Notes: generated by a model from the sequence alone, not told the origin. DNA of 64,000 bases from Actinomadura rudentiformis (GCF_008923185.1 NZ_WBMT01000011.1:186001-250000); one strand, 5' to 3'; numbered from the stretch's first letter, positions 16,984-25,806 are shown. Program-made: numbers and translations.

Positions 16984-18174
16984 TCAAGACCTGATGATTA
17001 CGCCGAGGTCGGGAAGGGTAGGCGCCGCGGCCGGATCGAGGACGCGGTCGGCGGCCTCGACGGCGGCCAGGCCTCCGGCGGCGAGGCCCGCGATCCGTCC
17101 GGCCACGGCGGGGGCGGCGAACGACGTGCCGCTCCAGCGGGCGAACCCCTCGAACGCGTCGGGGTCGATGCCGTTCACCCGGGGCCGCGTTCCGTCGAAG
17201 CGCACATAGGTGCTGGTGATGTCCACGCCGGGCGCGCAGGCGTCCACCCACCAGCCGTAGTTGGAGAACCACGCACGATCCCGCTGGGCCGCGTCGAGGG
17301 CCGCGACCGCGACCACGGACTTGAGCGCCGCCGGCCAGAACGGGCGGTCGCTCGCCGCGTTGCCCGCGCAGGCGACGACGACCGTCCGGCGGCCGAGCGC
17401 CGCGATGGCGCGCGACAGGACGGGCGAGGGGCGGTCGTCGAACGTGTGGCAGCCGAGCGACAGGTTGACGACGTCGGCTCGCCCCCGGGACGCCAGCCAC
17501 GACAGCGCGCGGATGACGTCGACCTCGTCGCCCACCCCGTCCCCGCCGAGCACGCGGCGGGCGAGGATGCGGGCGGCGGGCGCGTGCTGGAGCAGGACAC
17601 CGGCGATGAACGTGCCGTGCCCGGCCTGCGCGTCGAGCTCGAAGTCGAGGTCGGCGTCCAGGACCTCGGTCACCTCGTCCCGCTGCTCGGCGTACCAGCC
17701 CGTCCCCTCGTACCAGGGATGCGGCGACAACCCGGTGTCCAGGACGGCGACCGTGACCTCCCGCCGCCGCCCCGCTCCTTGATCTCCTGGATCGGCCTGC
17801 GGTGCCGGGAGCGGCGCGGCGGGGCGGGGGAGGTCGGCGGGTCCGCTCCACCACAGCGGCTGGCCGTGCACGAGATGGTTGGGGGAGACGGTCAGCCGGC
17901 GGTGCCGTCCGTCGCCGCCGAGCTGCGCGGCCAGTTCGCAGACGTCGACCTTCGCGGGCGGACGCAGGCGCAGCCGGGTGACGCCGTGCTCCTCCTGCCG
18001 CGAGTCGTACCAGCGCCGGACGAGATCCTCGGCGGCGGGCGCGTCATGGCCGGCGACCAGGATCTGGTCGCGGCGGATCAGCGCCGGACGCCCGGTGAGC
18101 GGCTCGACCACCGCCGCGTCGCGATGCCGTGCCAGCAGCCGTTCGAGCCGTACCTCTTGGTCGAACATCGGCAC
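16984..18174 (-). CDS. Intracellular subtilisin-like serine protease (S8 family)
   Basis: The complete S8 triad is visible: Asp146 in VAVLDTG, His186 in GHGTFIAG and Ser351 in GTSFAAP, with the oxyanion Asn272 in CAGNAA. The ~140 residues before the catalytic domain are not a secretion signal: the protein begins MPMFDQEVRLERLLARH and has no hydrophobic segment, so it should stay in the cytoplasm. The N-terminal part may be an inhibitory or target-binding domain. The start is GTG 18174 or ATG 18168. It lies upstream of the sigma-CHAT operon in the same orientation, so two proteases of different classes share one locus. Confidence 0.9.
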   Translation of the reverse strand: MPMFDQEVRLERLLARHRDAAVVEPLTGRPALIRRDQILVAGHDAPAAEDLVRRWYDSRQEEHGVTRLRLRPPAKVDVCELAAQLGGDGRHRRLTVSPNHLVHGQPLWWSGPADLPRPAAPLPAPQADPGDQGAGRRREVTVAVLDTGLSPHPWYEGTGWYAEQRDEVTEVLDADLDFELDAQAGHGTFIAGVLLQHAPAARILARRVLGGDGVGDEVDVIRALSWLASRGRADVVNLSLGCHTFDDRPSPVLSRAIAALGRRTVVVACAGNAASDRPFWPAALKSVVAVAALDAAQRDRAWFSNYGWWVDACAPGVDITSTYVRFDGTRPRVNGIDPDAFEGFARWSGTSFAAPAVAGRIAGLAAGGLAAVEAADRVLDPAAAPTLPDLGVIIRS

Positions 18175-18292
18175 CCGCTTTCACTCTTCGTGACCGCTCC
18201 AGCGCCCATAGTGCCCACCCGTGGTACCGGTTAACCGGGCTTGGAGCACCTGGCAGTAGCGGAATGCGGGAGATCGGTGCGTTACTGGACAT

Positions 18293-19795
18293 GTGATCGG
18301 ACGCGGGGCGTTCCGGGGGCCGGCGATCCCGGGGCCCGGAGCACGGGCGACGGCCCTGGTGGGAGCGCTCACGCTGGAACGCGGGGCGAGCCTGCTCGCC
18401 GGCGCCGCGCTGATGCTGGCCTTTCCCAGACCCGGTCTCGGCTGGCTGGCGTGGATCGTCCTCGTACCCGGGATGATGCTGATCCGGTCGGCTCCGACCG
18501 TGCGCGAGGCGGCATTGCGCGGCTGGTGGTTCGGTGCGGGGTTTCTGCTCGCCGCGCTCTACTGGACGCTGCCGAACATCGGACCCGGCCTGCTCCTCGT
18601 GGCGATCGTCTTCGGCCTGCCCTGGGCGGTCTGGGGCGCGTTGATCCGATGGCTCGTCCCCGCCCACCCCCTCGCCGCGCTGATCGTCGTCCCCAGCGCC
18701 TGGCTGGTCATCGAACTCCTCCGCTCCTGGCCCCGCCTGGGCGGCCCCTGGGCGCTGCTCGGAGCGAGCCAGTGGCGATACCCGCCGATGCTCGGCCTGG
18801 CGGCGCTCGGCGGTGTCTGGCTGATCTCGTTCGCGATCGTCGCGTTCAACACCGCCCTCCTGCTCGCCCTCGTCGCACCGAGGCTGCGCATGCGCCTGGC
18901 AGCTCCCGCGCTGGCCATCCTGCTCGCCGGCCCCGCCTCGTACATGCTGGCGGACGAGCCGCCCGCCGACCGCACCCTCACCGTCGCGCTGGTCCAACCC
19001 GGAGTCGTGCACGACCGCGACGAACGGCTCGCCGCCAGCGAACGGATCACAGCCGCGCTCCCTCCCGCCGACCTGATCGTGTGGGGCGAGAGCAGCGTCG
19101 GCCACGACCTCGCCCGGCGGCCGGACCTGACCGCCCGGCTCAGCGCCCTCACGCCCCGCGGGCACCTGCTGGTGAACGAGGACGCCCGCGACGCGACGGG
19201 GCGCATCTCCAAGAGCTCGATCCTGATCAGCCCGGCGGGCATCCAGGACCGGTACGTGAAGACACGGCTGGTCCCGTTCGGCGAGTACATCCCGTTCCGC
19301 GACGCCATCGGCTGGCTCAGCCGGATCAGCGCCGCCGCCGCCGAGAACCGCGTCCCCGGAACGGGCGCGGGCGTCATGCAGACCGGCGACGTGACGATCG
19401 GGCCCCTCGTGTGCTTCGAATCCGCGTTCCCCGACCTTGGACGTGCCGTGGTGGAACGAGGCGCCCAGGTGATCGTCTACCAGTCGGCGACATCGACGTT
19501 CCAGGAGAGCTGGGCCCCGCCGCAGCACGCCGCCCTCGCCGCCGTCCGCGCCGCCGAGACCGGACGGCCCACCGTGCAGGCCGCGCTGACCGGCGTCTCC
19601 GCCGCGTTCGACGCCCGCGGCCGCCGCCTCGCCTGGATGGACACCGACCGCCGCGGCTCGCTGGTCACCACGCTCCGCGTCCCTCCACAGTCGAGCCGCA
19701 CACCCTACGACCGCTTCGGCGACCACATCCCCTACCTCGCGGTCGCCGTGACCCTGACCGCAGTCCTCGCCGGTGCCCGGCGGCGCTTCCGTTGA
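18293..19795 (+). CDS. lnt: Apolipoprotein N-acyltransferase
   Basis: The 500-residue protein has about seven membrane spans in its first 220 residues, then a nitrilase-like domain. The Glu-Lys-Cys triad is complete: Glu266 (VWGESSVG), Lys323 (YVKTRLVPFGEY) and Cys374 (PLVCFESAFP), close to the positions in the E. coli enzyme. A last span (IPYLAVAVTLTAVLAGA) precedes a basic tail. It N-acylates the lipid-modified cysteine of lipoproteins at the outer face of the cytoplasmic membrane. The start is GTG 18293. It is divergent from the subtilase gene, 118 bases away. The stop is followed after 32 bases by a leader-like small ORF and a terminator. Confidence 0.93.
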   Translation: MIGRGAFRGPAIPGPGARATALVGALTLERGASLLAGAALMLAFPRPGLGWLAWIVLVPGMMLIRSAPTVREAALRGWWFGAGFLLAALYWTLPNIGPGLLLVAIVFGLPWAVWGALIRWLVPAHPLAALIVVPSAWLVIELLRSWPRLGGPWALLGASQWRYPPMLGLAALGGVWLISFAIVAFNTALLLALVAPRLRMRLAAPALAILLAGPASYMLADEPPADRTLTVALVQPGVVHDRDERLAASERITAALPPADLIVWGESSVGHDLARRPDLTARLSALTPRGHLLVNEDARDATGRISKSSILISPAGIQDRYVKTRLVPFGEYIPFRDAIGWLSRISAAAAENRVPGTGAGVMQTGDVTIGPLVCFESAFPDLGRAVVERGAQVIVYQSATSTFQESWAPPQHAALAAVRAAETGRPTVQAALTGVSAAFDARGRRLAWMDTDRRGSLVTTLRVPPQSSRTPYDRFGDHIPYLAVAVTLTAVLAGARRRFR

Positions 19796-19827
19796 ATCCT
19801 GAAGAGCCAAGGACCGGAGTCCCTGTC

Positions 19828-19875
19828 ATGTGGGACGCGCCGATCCGTAACTTCTCCATTGCGACGACCACCTGA
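19828..19875 (+). CDS. Possible 15-residue leader peptide
   Basis: ATG 19828 opens MWDAPIRNFSIATTT with the stop at 19873. A GGACCGGAGT stretch upstream could serve as ribosome-binding site. The last four codons (Ala-Thr-Thr-Thr) form the 5' base of the following terminator stem, so a ribosome finishing this ORF would affect whether the hairpin closes. This is the geometry of translation-dependent attenuation. It may instead be a chance ORF inside the lnt terminator. Confidence 0.4.
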   Translation: MWDAPIRNFSIATTT

Positions 19876-19936
19876 CCACCGCTCGCAGGAACCGCTGCGG
19901 GGGCTCTGCGGATGCGAGCGGGGTCGTCGCTTTTTT
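19861..19936 (+). terminator. Two-part terminator hairpin with T6 tract
   Basis: GCGACGACC (19861-19869) pairs with GGTCGTCGC (19922-19930), and CCGCTCGCA (19879-19887) pairs with TGCGAGCGG (19913-19921), with a 9-base bulge on the 5' side. TTTTTT follows at 19931-19936, the clearest T tract in the window. It ends the lnt transcript and may also act as an attenuator. Confidence 0.75.
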
Positions 19937-20098
19937 CATGCCCGGGTGGCGAACATCTCGCGGTCAATCGATCGGCAAACAGTGGTCGTGCGGTGGTGCG
20001 TCACGTTCGGATGATGCACAATGAGGGACGCGGACGCCGTCCTGGGACGTACGAGGCCGTAGGGGAAGACGAGCCTCAGTACAGATCCAGGAGGTCCG

Positions 20099-20593
20099 GT
20101 GACCGCACGTGGCGTTTTCTACGTCCACTCCGCGCCACCTGCGCTGAGCCCGCATGTCGAGTGGGCGGCCGCAGGTGTTCTTGGCGTGCCCTGTTCTCTT
20201 GAATGGGCCGACCAGCCCGCCGCTCCGGGCACCCTGCGCGCGGAGCTCCACTGGGAGGCGGCCGCGGGTACCGCGGCCGGCATCACCTCCGCGCTACGGA
20301 ATTGGAAACTGCTGCGTTTCGAAGTCACCGAGGATCCGACGCCCGGCTGCGACGGAGTGCGCTACAGCTTCACACCGTCGCTGGGCGTCTTCACCGGAGT
20401 GATCGGCGCCAACGGCGACATCATGGTCCCCGAAGACCGCCTCCGCGCCGTCATGGCGAACGCGGCCGTCGGCAAGACCACCCTGGAGCACGAGCTCGAC
20501 CGCCTTCTGGGCACCCCTTGGGACAACGAGCTCGAACCCTTCCGCCGAGCCGGCGACGGCGCCCCCGTCCGCTGGCTGCATGCGGCTGTGTAA
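20099..20593 (+). CDS. DUF3145 protein linked to fatty-acid synthesis genes
   Basis: The 164-residue protein starts VTARGVFYVHSAPPALSPH from GTG 20099, five bases after a perfect AGGAGG. Its compact pattern (WKLLRFEVTEDPTPGCDGVRY; SLGVFTGVIGANGDIMVPED) matches the actinobacterial DUF3145 type that sits beside fabF in Streptomyces as well. It is cytoplasmic and has no known catalytic residues. Here it is convergent with the fabF end of the fatty-acid cluster and separated from it by a strong terminator, so it is not in that operon. The conserved neighbourhood suggests a role linked to lipid metabolism, which is inference only. Confidence 0.85.
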   Translation: MTARGVFYVHSAPPALSPHVEWAAAGVLGVPCSLEWADQPAAPGTLRAELHWEAAAGTAAGITSALRNWKLLRFEVTEDPTPGCDGVRYSFTPSLGVFTGVIGANGDIMVPEDRLRAVMANAAVGKTTLEHELDRLLGTPWDNELEPFRRAGDGAPVRWLHAAV

Positions 20594-20870
20594 ATTTCTC
20601 TCTCGGCCTGCGGCCTCGCCTAGCGGCTCGACCGCAACCGAGCTCTGGGCGAGCGCTGCATCGCTTCGCGATCTTCGAGCAAAGCATCGCCTTCGGCTTG
20701 CTTCGCTCTCAGACCTCCGGACGCGCTCGCGCCGGTTGAGGTCGTCGCGTGGTCCTGCCCCCCGGCTGAGCTGCTCCCGCTCCTGCCGCCACAAACAAAA
20801 CGGACCCGGTGACCTCAGCCGGTGGAGCAACCGGCCACCGCGAGCGCGCGACAGGGTCGTGAAAGCAAAA
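20594..20870. other. Non-coding stretch between DUF3145 and the fab terminator
   Basis: I see no convincing gene. The DNA has several short mirrored GCTTCGC/GCGAAGC-like words (for example AGCGCTGCATCGCTTCGCGA and GCTTGCTTCGCTC), which could fold, and it resembles dispersed intergenic repeats of actinomycetes. No ribosome-binding site plus start stands out. Confidence 0.4.
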
Positions 20871-20912
20871 CAACACCGCCCCCCGAGCCGTCAGGCTCGG
20901 GGGGCGGTGTTG
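20871..20912 (-). terminator. Perfect 19-bp terminator of the fab operon
   Basis: CAACACCGCCCCCCGAGCC (20871-20889) pairs without mismatch with 20894-20912 around a 4-nt loop. Read on the minus strand it follows the fabF stop by 8 bases and is followed by TTTTG and TTT, so it is an intrinsic terminator for the fab operon. It can also stop readthrough from DUF3145. Confidence 0.9.
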
Positions 20913-20920
20913 TAAGGGAA

Positions 20921-22216
20921 TTAATCAACCCAACGCTGGAAGACGACGGACACGTTGTGGCCGCCGAAGCCGAAGGAGTTGTTGAGGGCGGCCAGCGGGC
21001 CGTCGGGCAGCGGGCGGGGTTCGCCGTGCACGATGTCGAGGTCCACTTCGTCGTCGATGTCTTCGAGATTGGCGGTGGGGGGCACCAGGCCCTCGCGCAG
21101 CGCGAGGATGGTGAAGACCGACTCCAGGGCGCCGGCGCCGCCCAGGAGGTGGCCGGTCATCGACTTGGTGCCGGTCACCAGCAGCTTGGAGCTGACCTCG
21201 GGGCCGAGCGCGGCCTTGATGGAGGCCAGCTCGGCGACGTCGCCGGCGGGCGTGGAGGTGGCGTGCGCGTTGACGTGCACGATGTCCTCGGGCTTGAGGC
21301 GGGCGTTGTCCAGGGCGCGGCGCATGGCCTTGGCCTGGCCGGTGCCGGTCGGGTCGGGCAGCACGATGTCGTAGGCGTCGCCGGAGTAGCCGCAGCCGGC
21401 CGCGATCCCGTGGATCGTGGCGCCGCGGGCGCGGGCGTGCTCCTCGGACTCCAGGATCATCACGGCGGAGCCCTCGCCGAGCACGAAGCCGTCGCGGTTC
21501 TTGTCGTACGGGCGGGACGCGCGCTCGGGCTCGTCGTTACGGGTCGACATCGCGCGCATGGCGCCGAACGAGGCCATCTGCAACGGGTGGATGCACGCCT
21601 CGGTGCCGCCGCAGATCACGACGTCGGCGCGGCCGTTGCGGATCATGTCGATGGCGTAGCCGACGGCCTCGGCGGAGGAGGCACAGGCGCTGACCATGCC
21701 GTGCGACCCGGCCATCGCGCCGTACTCGATGCCGACGTGTCCGGCCGAGCCGTTCGGCATCAGCATGGGGACGGTGAACGGCGAGACGCGGGTCCAGCCC
21801 TTCTCCTTCTCGACCTCGTAGCTGGTGAGGGCCGAGTGCAGGCCGCCGATGCCGGTGGAGACCACGACGCCGAGCCGGTCGCCGTCGGCGATCTCGAATC
21901 CCTCGGCGTCCTCTTCGTAGCCCTTCTTGGTGCGCGGCTTGAGACCGGCGTTCGCCCAGGCCTCCTTCGCCGCGATCAGCGCGATCGCCTGGCAGCGGTC
22001 CAACCGGCGCAGGGCCTGCTTGGGCATGACCTCGGACGGGTCCACCTCGAGCGTGGCGGCGAACCGCACCGGAAGTTCGTCGACGTTCTCCCAGTCGAGC
22101 TTGCGCACCCCGGACTTGCCGGCGAGCAGCGCGGACCAGGTCGACGGCAGATCTCCACCGAGAGGTGTCGTTGCACCCATGCCGGTGACGACGACTGTGG
22201 TCTGGCTCGTGCTCAT
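20921..22216 (-). CDS. fabF: 3-oxoacyl-ACP synthase II
   Basis: The 431-residue protein has the Cys-His-His triad of KAS II: Cys178 in SHGMVSACASSAEAV, His318 in VHVNAHATSTPAGD and His356 in TKSMTGHLLGGAGALE. It elongates acyl-ACP with malonyl-ACP in type II fatty-acid synthesis. ATG 22216 follows GCGAGGAG. It is the last gene of the fabD-fabH-acpP-fabF set, 76 bases after acpP, and ends just before a 19-bp terminator. The 82% identity-like conservation of the motif blocks leaves no doubt about class, but a polyketide-type KAS is excluded mainly by context. Confidence 0.95.
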   Translation of the reverse strand: MSTSQTTVVVTGMGATTPLGGDLPSTWSALLAGKSGVRKLDWENVDELPVRFAATLEVDPSEVMPKQALRRLDRCQAIALIAAKEAWANAGLKPRTKKGYEEDAEGFEIADGDRLGVVVSTGIGGLHSALTSYEVEKEKGWTRVSPFTVPMLMPNGSAGHVGIEYGAMAGSHGMVSACASSAEAVGYAIDMIRNGRADVVICGGTEACIHPLQMASFGAMRAMSTRNDEPERASRPYDKNRDGFVLGEGSAVMILESEEHARARGATIHGIAAGCGYSGDAYDIVLPDPTGTGQAKAMRRALDNARLKPEDIVHVNAHATSTPAGDVAELASIKAALGPEVSSKLLVTGTKSMTGHLLGGAGALESVFTILALREGLVPPTANLEDIDDEVDLDIVHGEPRPLPDGPLAALNNSFGFGGHNVSVVFQRWVD

Positions 22217-22292
22217 CAGTGCTCCTCGCAAACTGGGGGTTGGAAAGCGGCGCGCCTTGGACCTGCCAGTGGCGCGCCGCGCCCCGGCATCG

Positions 22293-22544
22293 TCAGGCCT
22301 GCAGGTTCTGGACGAAGTTGATGACGTCCTTGACCGTCTTGAGGTTGCGAAGCTCGTCGTCGGGGATCTCGACGCCGAACTTGTCCTGCGCGGCCACCGC
22401 GATCTCTACCATCGACAGCGAGTCGATGTCGAGGTCGTCGATGAAGTTCTTCTCCGGCGTCACCTCGTCCTTGTCGATGCCGACGATCTCATCGATGATC
22501 TCGGCGAGGCCGTCCAGGATCTGCTGCTCGGTGGCTTGTGCCAT
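22293..22544 (-). CDS. acpP: Acyl carrier protein
   Basis: The 83-residue acidic protein has the phosphopantetheine attachment site at Ser42 in DLDIDSLSMVEI. Its length and charge are standard for a fatty-acid ACP. It carries the growing acyl chain between FabD, FabH and FabF. AGGAGGAGAAGG just upstream (minus strand) gives a very strong ribosome-binding site, fitting the high copy number needed. It lies between fabH and fabF in the same operon. Confidence 0.96.
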   Translation of the reverse strand: MAQATEQQILDGLAEIIDEIVGIDKDEVTPEKNFIDDLDIDSLSMVEIAVAAQDKFGVEIPDDELRNLKTVKDVINFVQNLQA

Positions 22545-22599
22545 GTTGTGCCTTCTCCTCCTTGATTGGTCCAGAGCTGGGCGCAGGACGATCGTTCGC

Positions 22600-23583
22600 C
22601 TACGGGATCTGGATGACTTGGGCAGCGTAGGCCAGCCCGGCGCCGAACCCGATCAGCAGGGCTGGGTCTCCGGACCGGACGTCGCCGCGTTCGATCATGT
22701 GGGCCAGGGCGAGCGGGATCGAGGCCGCCATGGTGTTGCCGGAGGTGACGATGTCGTCCGCTACCACGGCGTTGGTCGCGCCGACCTTGCGCGCGATCGA
22801 GTCGACGATGCGCAGGTTGGCCTGGTGCGGAACGATCGCGCCGAGGTCGGCGGGGGTGATGCCCGCGCGCTCGCACGCCTCCAGCGCGATCGGCGCGATC
22901 GCGGTGGTCGCCCACCGGAACACCGCCTGGCCCTCCTGCGTGATGAACGAGTTGCGGTCGGCGATGGAGATCTTGTCGGCCTGGTCGCCGGCGCTGCCCC
23001 ACACGACCGGGCCGATGCCGGGCTCGTCGCTGCCGGCCACCACGGCCGCGCCCGCGCCGTCGGCGAAGATGATGCAGGTCGAACGGTCGGTCCAGTCGAT
23101 CCACTGCGAGGTCTTCTCGGCGCCGATCACCAGGACGTTGCGGGCGCTGCCGCCGCGGACCGCGGCGCTGGCCGTGGCCAGCGCGTAGCAGAAGCCCGAG
23201 CAGGCGGCGTTGAGGTCGAACGCGCCGGGCGCGTGGATGCCGAGCCGGTGCGCGGTGGGCGCCGACACGTTCGGCATGGGCACGTCGTGCGACGCCGTGG
23301 CGACGATGACGAGGTCGATGTCATCGGGGGCGAGGCCACTTCCGGCCAGCGCCTTGCCGCCCGCGTGCACGGCCATGTCGACGAGCGACTCGTCGTCCCC
23401 GGCGATGCGCCGCTCGGCGATGCCGACGCGGCTGCGGATCCATTCGTCGTTGGTGTCGACGGTCTTGGCCAGGTCGTCATTGGTGACGACCTTCGACGGC
23501 TGGTAGTCGCCGAACGAGAGAATCCGGGCACCCGGAGTGACGTTCGGCACGCGCAGGCGCGCCCGGGGAGTCGGTGTGGTCAT
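22600..23583 (-). CDS. fabH: 3-oxoacyl-ACP synthase III
   Basis: The 327-residue protein has the KAS III Cys-His-Asn triad: Cys128 in DLNAACSGFCYAL, His in VPHQANLRIVDS and Asn in VTSGNTMAASIPLAL. It condenses an acyl-CoA primer with malonyl-ACP to start fatty-acid synthesis; in actinomycetes the primers are often branched. The start overlaps the fabD stop by four bases (ATGA at 23580-23583), so the two are translationally coupled. Confidence 0.95.
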   Translation of the reverse strand: MTTPTPRARLRVPNVTPGARILSFGDYQPSKVVTNDDLAKTVDTNDEWIRSRVGIAERRIAGDDESLVDMAVHAGGKALAGSGLAPDDIDLVIVATASHDVPMPNVSAPTAHRLGIHAPGAFDLNAACSGFCYALATASAAVRGGSARNVLVIGAEKTSQWIDWTDRSTCIIFADGAGAAVVAGSDEPGIGPVVWGSAGDQADKISIADRNSFITQEGQAVFRWATTAIAPIALEACERAGITPADLGAIVPHQANLRIVDSIARKVGATNAVVADDIVTSGNTMAASIPLALAHMIERGDVRSGDPALLIGFGAGLAYAAQVIQIP

Positions 23584-24503
23584 GAGGTGTGCGCCTCGAT
23601 CAGCTGGCGGGCCTTCTCGAGGTCCTCGGGGGTCTTCAGGGCGAGCGTCGCCACCCCGGCGTCCTTGAGCTCGCGCTTGGCGAGCCCGACCAGGGTGCCG
23701 GCGGGCGGCAGTTCGATGATCGCGGTGACGCCGAGCTCGCGCATGGTGGCCATGCAGGCGTCCCAGCGCACCGGGGCGCTGACCTGTTCGACGAGGCGGT
23801 CGAGGTACTCCCGTCCGGAGCCGACGACCGCGCCGTCGCGGTTGGACAGCAGCGTGGCCGCGGGGTCGGCGACCGGCGCGCCCGGCGCGAGCCGGCGCAG
23901 CGTGTCGACGGCGGGGGCCATGTGCTCGGTGTGGAACGCGCCGGCGACCGACAGCGTCCGCAGCCGCGCCTTCGGTGGCGGCTCACTCGCGAATTCCTCG
24001 AGCTGGGCCTTCGTGCCGGCGGCCACGACCTGGCCCGCGCCGTTGACGTTGGCGGGGGTGAGGCCGTGCTTGTCGATCGCGGCGAGCACCTCGTCGGCGT
24101 CGCCGCCGAGCACCGCCGTCATGCCGGTCTCGGTGACCGCGGCTGCCTCGGCCATGGCGCGGCCCCGTTCGCGAACGAGCACCAGCGCGGCCTCGGGGGA
24201 GAGCACGCCGGAGATCGCCGCGGCGGCCAGCTCGCCGACGCTGTGACCCGCGACCGCGTCGGGCCGCGCGTCACCCGGGTAGAGCGCCTCGTACGCGGCG
24301 AGCGCGGCGGCGACCAGCAGCGGCTGGGCCACGGCGGTGTCGCGGATCTCCTCGGCGTCGGCCGTCGTGCCGTAGCGCACCAGGTCCAGGCCGGTGACGG
24401 CGGACCACCATGCCAGGCGGTCGGCGACACCGGGTACCTCTAGCCATGGCTGAAGGAAGCCGGGGGTCTGGGCGCCCTGGCCGGGCGATGCGAGGAGAAT
24501 CAC
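23580..24503 (-). CDS. fabD: Malonyl-CoA:ACP acyltransferase
   Basis: The 307-residue protein opens MILLASPGQGAQTPGF, has the nucleophile Ser88 in VAGHSVGELAAAA and the partner His in SVAGAFHTEHM. It loads malonyl groups onto ACP. It is the first gene of the fab operon; the 121 bases upstream, shared with the 3' end of fasR on the same strand, should hold the operon promoter and the FasR binding site. Confidence 0.95.
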   Translation of the reverse strand: MILLASPGQGAQTPGFLQPWLEVPGVADRLAWWSAVTGLDLVRYGTTADAEEIRDTAVAQPLLVAAALAAYEALYPGDARPDAVAGHSVGELAAAAISGVLSPEAALVLVRERGRAMAEAAAVTETGMTAVLGGDADEVLAAIDKHGLTPANVNGAGQVVAAGTKAQLEEFASEPPPKARLRTLSVAGAFHTEHMAPAVDTLRRLAPGAPVADPAATLLSNRDGAVVGSGREYLDRLVEQVSAPVRWDACMATMRELGVTAIIELPPAGTLVGLAKRELKDAGVATLALKTPEDLEKARQLIEAHTS

Positions 24504-24624
24504 AGACCCCAGCCTGCCCGGTGCGGGTCGGCCGTGCCGATGCGGATCAGCACGAACTTTCGTCGCAGGGGTTTGTACGACACCTACAAGGCGGGAAAAC
24601 GGGACATCGTGTGGGGCCGCGGCC

Positions 24625-25806
24625 TCACGTTCTGGCCGGACGGGTCCCGAACCTGCCGAGCACCAGCGCGATCCTGAGCGTGAAGGCGTTCCGGCCGTCC
24701 GTCGGGGCGAGCCCGGTCAGCTCGGTGACGCGCCTCAACCGGTAACGCACCGTGTTGGGATGGACGAACAGGAGCCGGGCCGTGGCCTCCAAGGAGGACC
24801 CCTGCTCAAGGTAGGTGGTGAGGGTGTCCAGCAGGGGGGCACCGGCCGCGCACATCGGGTCGTACACCTGGTCGATGAGGTAGCGGCGGGCCTCGTCGTC
24901 GCCGTCGAGCGCCCGTTCGGGCAGCAGCTCGTCGGCCATCACCGGCCGCGGCGCGTCCGGCCACCCGGCCGCCGCGCGCAGCCCGGCCAGCGCGGCGCGC
25001 GCGGAGGTGGTCGAGTCATAGAGGTCGTCGACGGGCGGTCCGACCACGACCGGTCCGGGCCCGCACTTGGCGGCGACGGGACGAGCCGCTTCCAGCGGAT
25101 CGTCGGCGCCGCCCACGATCACGATCACCCGGTGGCCCTGGACCCCGGCGAGCACGTCCACACGGGCGCGCCGCGCGGCCAGCTGCATCTGGTCGATGAT
25201 GACCTCGGGCTCCTCGTCCTCGGGGGTGAACCCGGCGATCACCGTCACCGGCTTGGAGGTCCAGCCCAGCGCGGCCGCCCACGAGTGCATGCCGTCGTCG
25301 ACCTCGCCGCGCAGCACCGCGTTGACGACCAGCGCCTCCAGGCGCGCGTCCCAGGCGGCGCGGGTCTCGGCGGCCTGCGCGTAGACCTGGGCGGCGCCGA
25401 ACGCGACGTCCCGGGTGTAGCGCAGGATCGCCTCGCGCAGCTGGGCCTCGCCGCCGGGCGCGGCGAGGTCGTCGAGCCGGGTCTCCACCACGTCGATGAT
25501 CACCCGGACCATGTCGATGGTGTGCTTCAGCTTGATCGAACGCATCAGCTCGCGCGGCGCGGTGCCGAACACCTCGTCGGCGATCGCGGGCCGGGACTCC
25601 TCGGCGCTCTTGAACCACTCCACGAACGCGGCGATGCCGGCCTGGGCCACCAGCCCGATCCAGGAGCGCTGCTGGGCCGGCATGCGCCGGAACCAGGGCA
25701 GCTGCTTCTCCATGCTCGCCAGGGCGGCCGTGCCGAACGTGCCCATGGCCTTCTCGAGCCGCTCGGTGGTCTTCTCCCGGATGGCGGCTTCGCTCGCGTT
25801 GTCCAC
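24625..25806 (-). CDS. fasR: FasR-type PucR-family regulator of fatty-acid synthesis
   Basis: The 393-residue protein has a long regulatory N-terminal part and a C-terminal PucR-type helix-turn-helix (YLEQGSSLEATARLLFVHPN, then VRYRLRRVTELTGL). Its position directly upstream of fabD in the same direction is the same as that of fasR in Streptomyces, where the protein activates the fab operon. The gene begins at ATG 25806 (MDNASEAAIREK). No ligand-binding residues can be assigned from sequence. Confidence 0.88.
   Translation of the reverse strand: MDNASEAAIREKTTERLEKAMGTFGTAALASMEKQLPWFRRMPAQQRSWIGLVAQAGIAAFVEWFKSAEESRPAIADEVFGTAPRELMRSIKLKHTIDMVRVIIDVVETRLDDLAAPGGEAQLREAILRYTRDVAFGAAQVYAQAAETRAAWDARLEALVVNAVLRGEVDDGMHSWAAALGWTSKPVTVIAGFTPEDEEPEVIIDQMQLAARRARVDVLAGVQGHRVIVIVGGADDPLEAARPVAAKCGPGPVVVGPPVDDLYDSTTSARAALAGLRAAAGWPDAPRPVMADELLPERALDGDDEARRYLIDQVYDPMCAAGAPLLDTLTTYLEQGSSLEATARLLFVHPNTVRYRLRRVTELTGLAPTDGRNAFTLRIALVLGRFGTRPART

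Noticed and set aside
18044..19810. 588-residue minus-strand ORF across lnt
   Set aside because: Lnt has its full catalytic triad on the other strand; this frame is low-complexity.
20822..22321. 499-residue plus-strand ORF across fabF
   Set aside because: Antisense to fabF, starts inside its terminator, and shows no family pattern.
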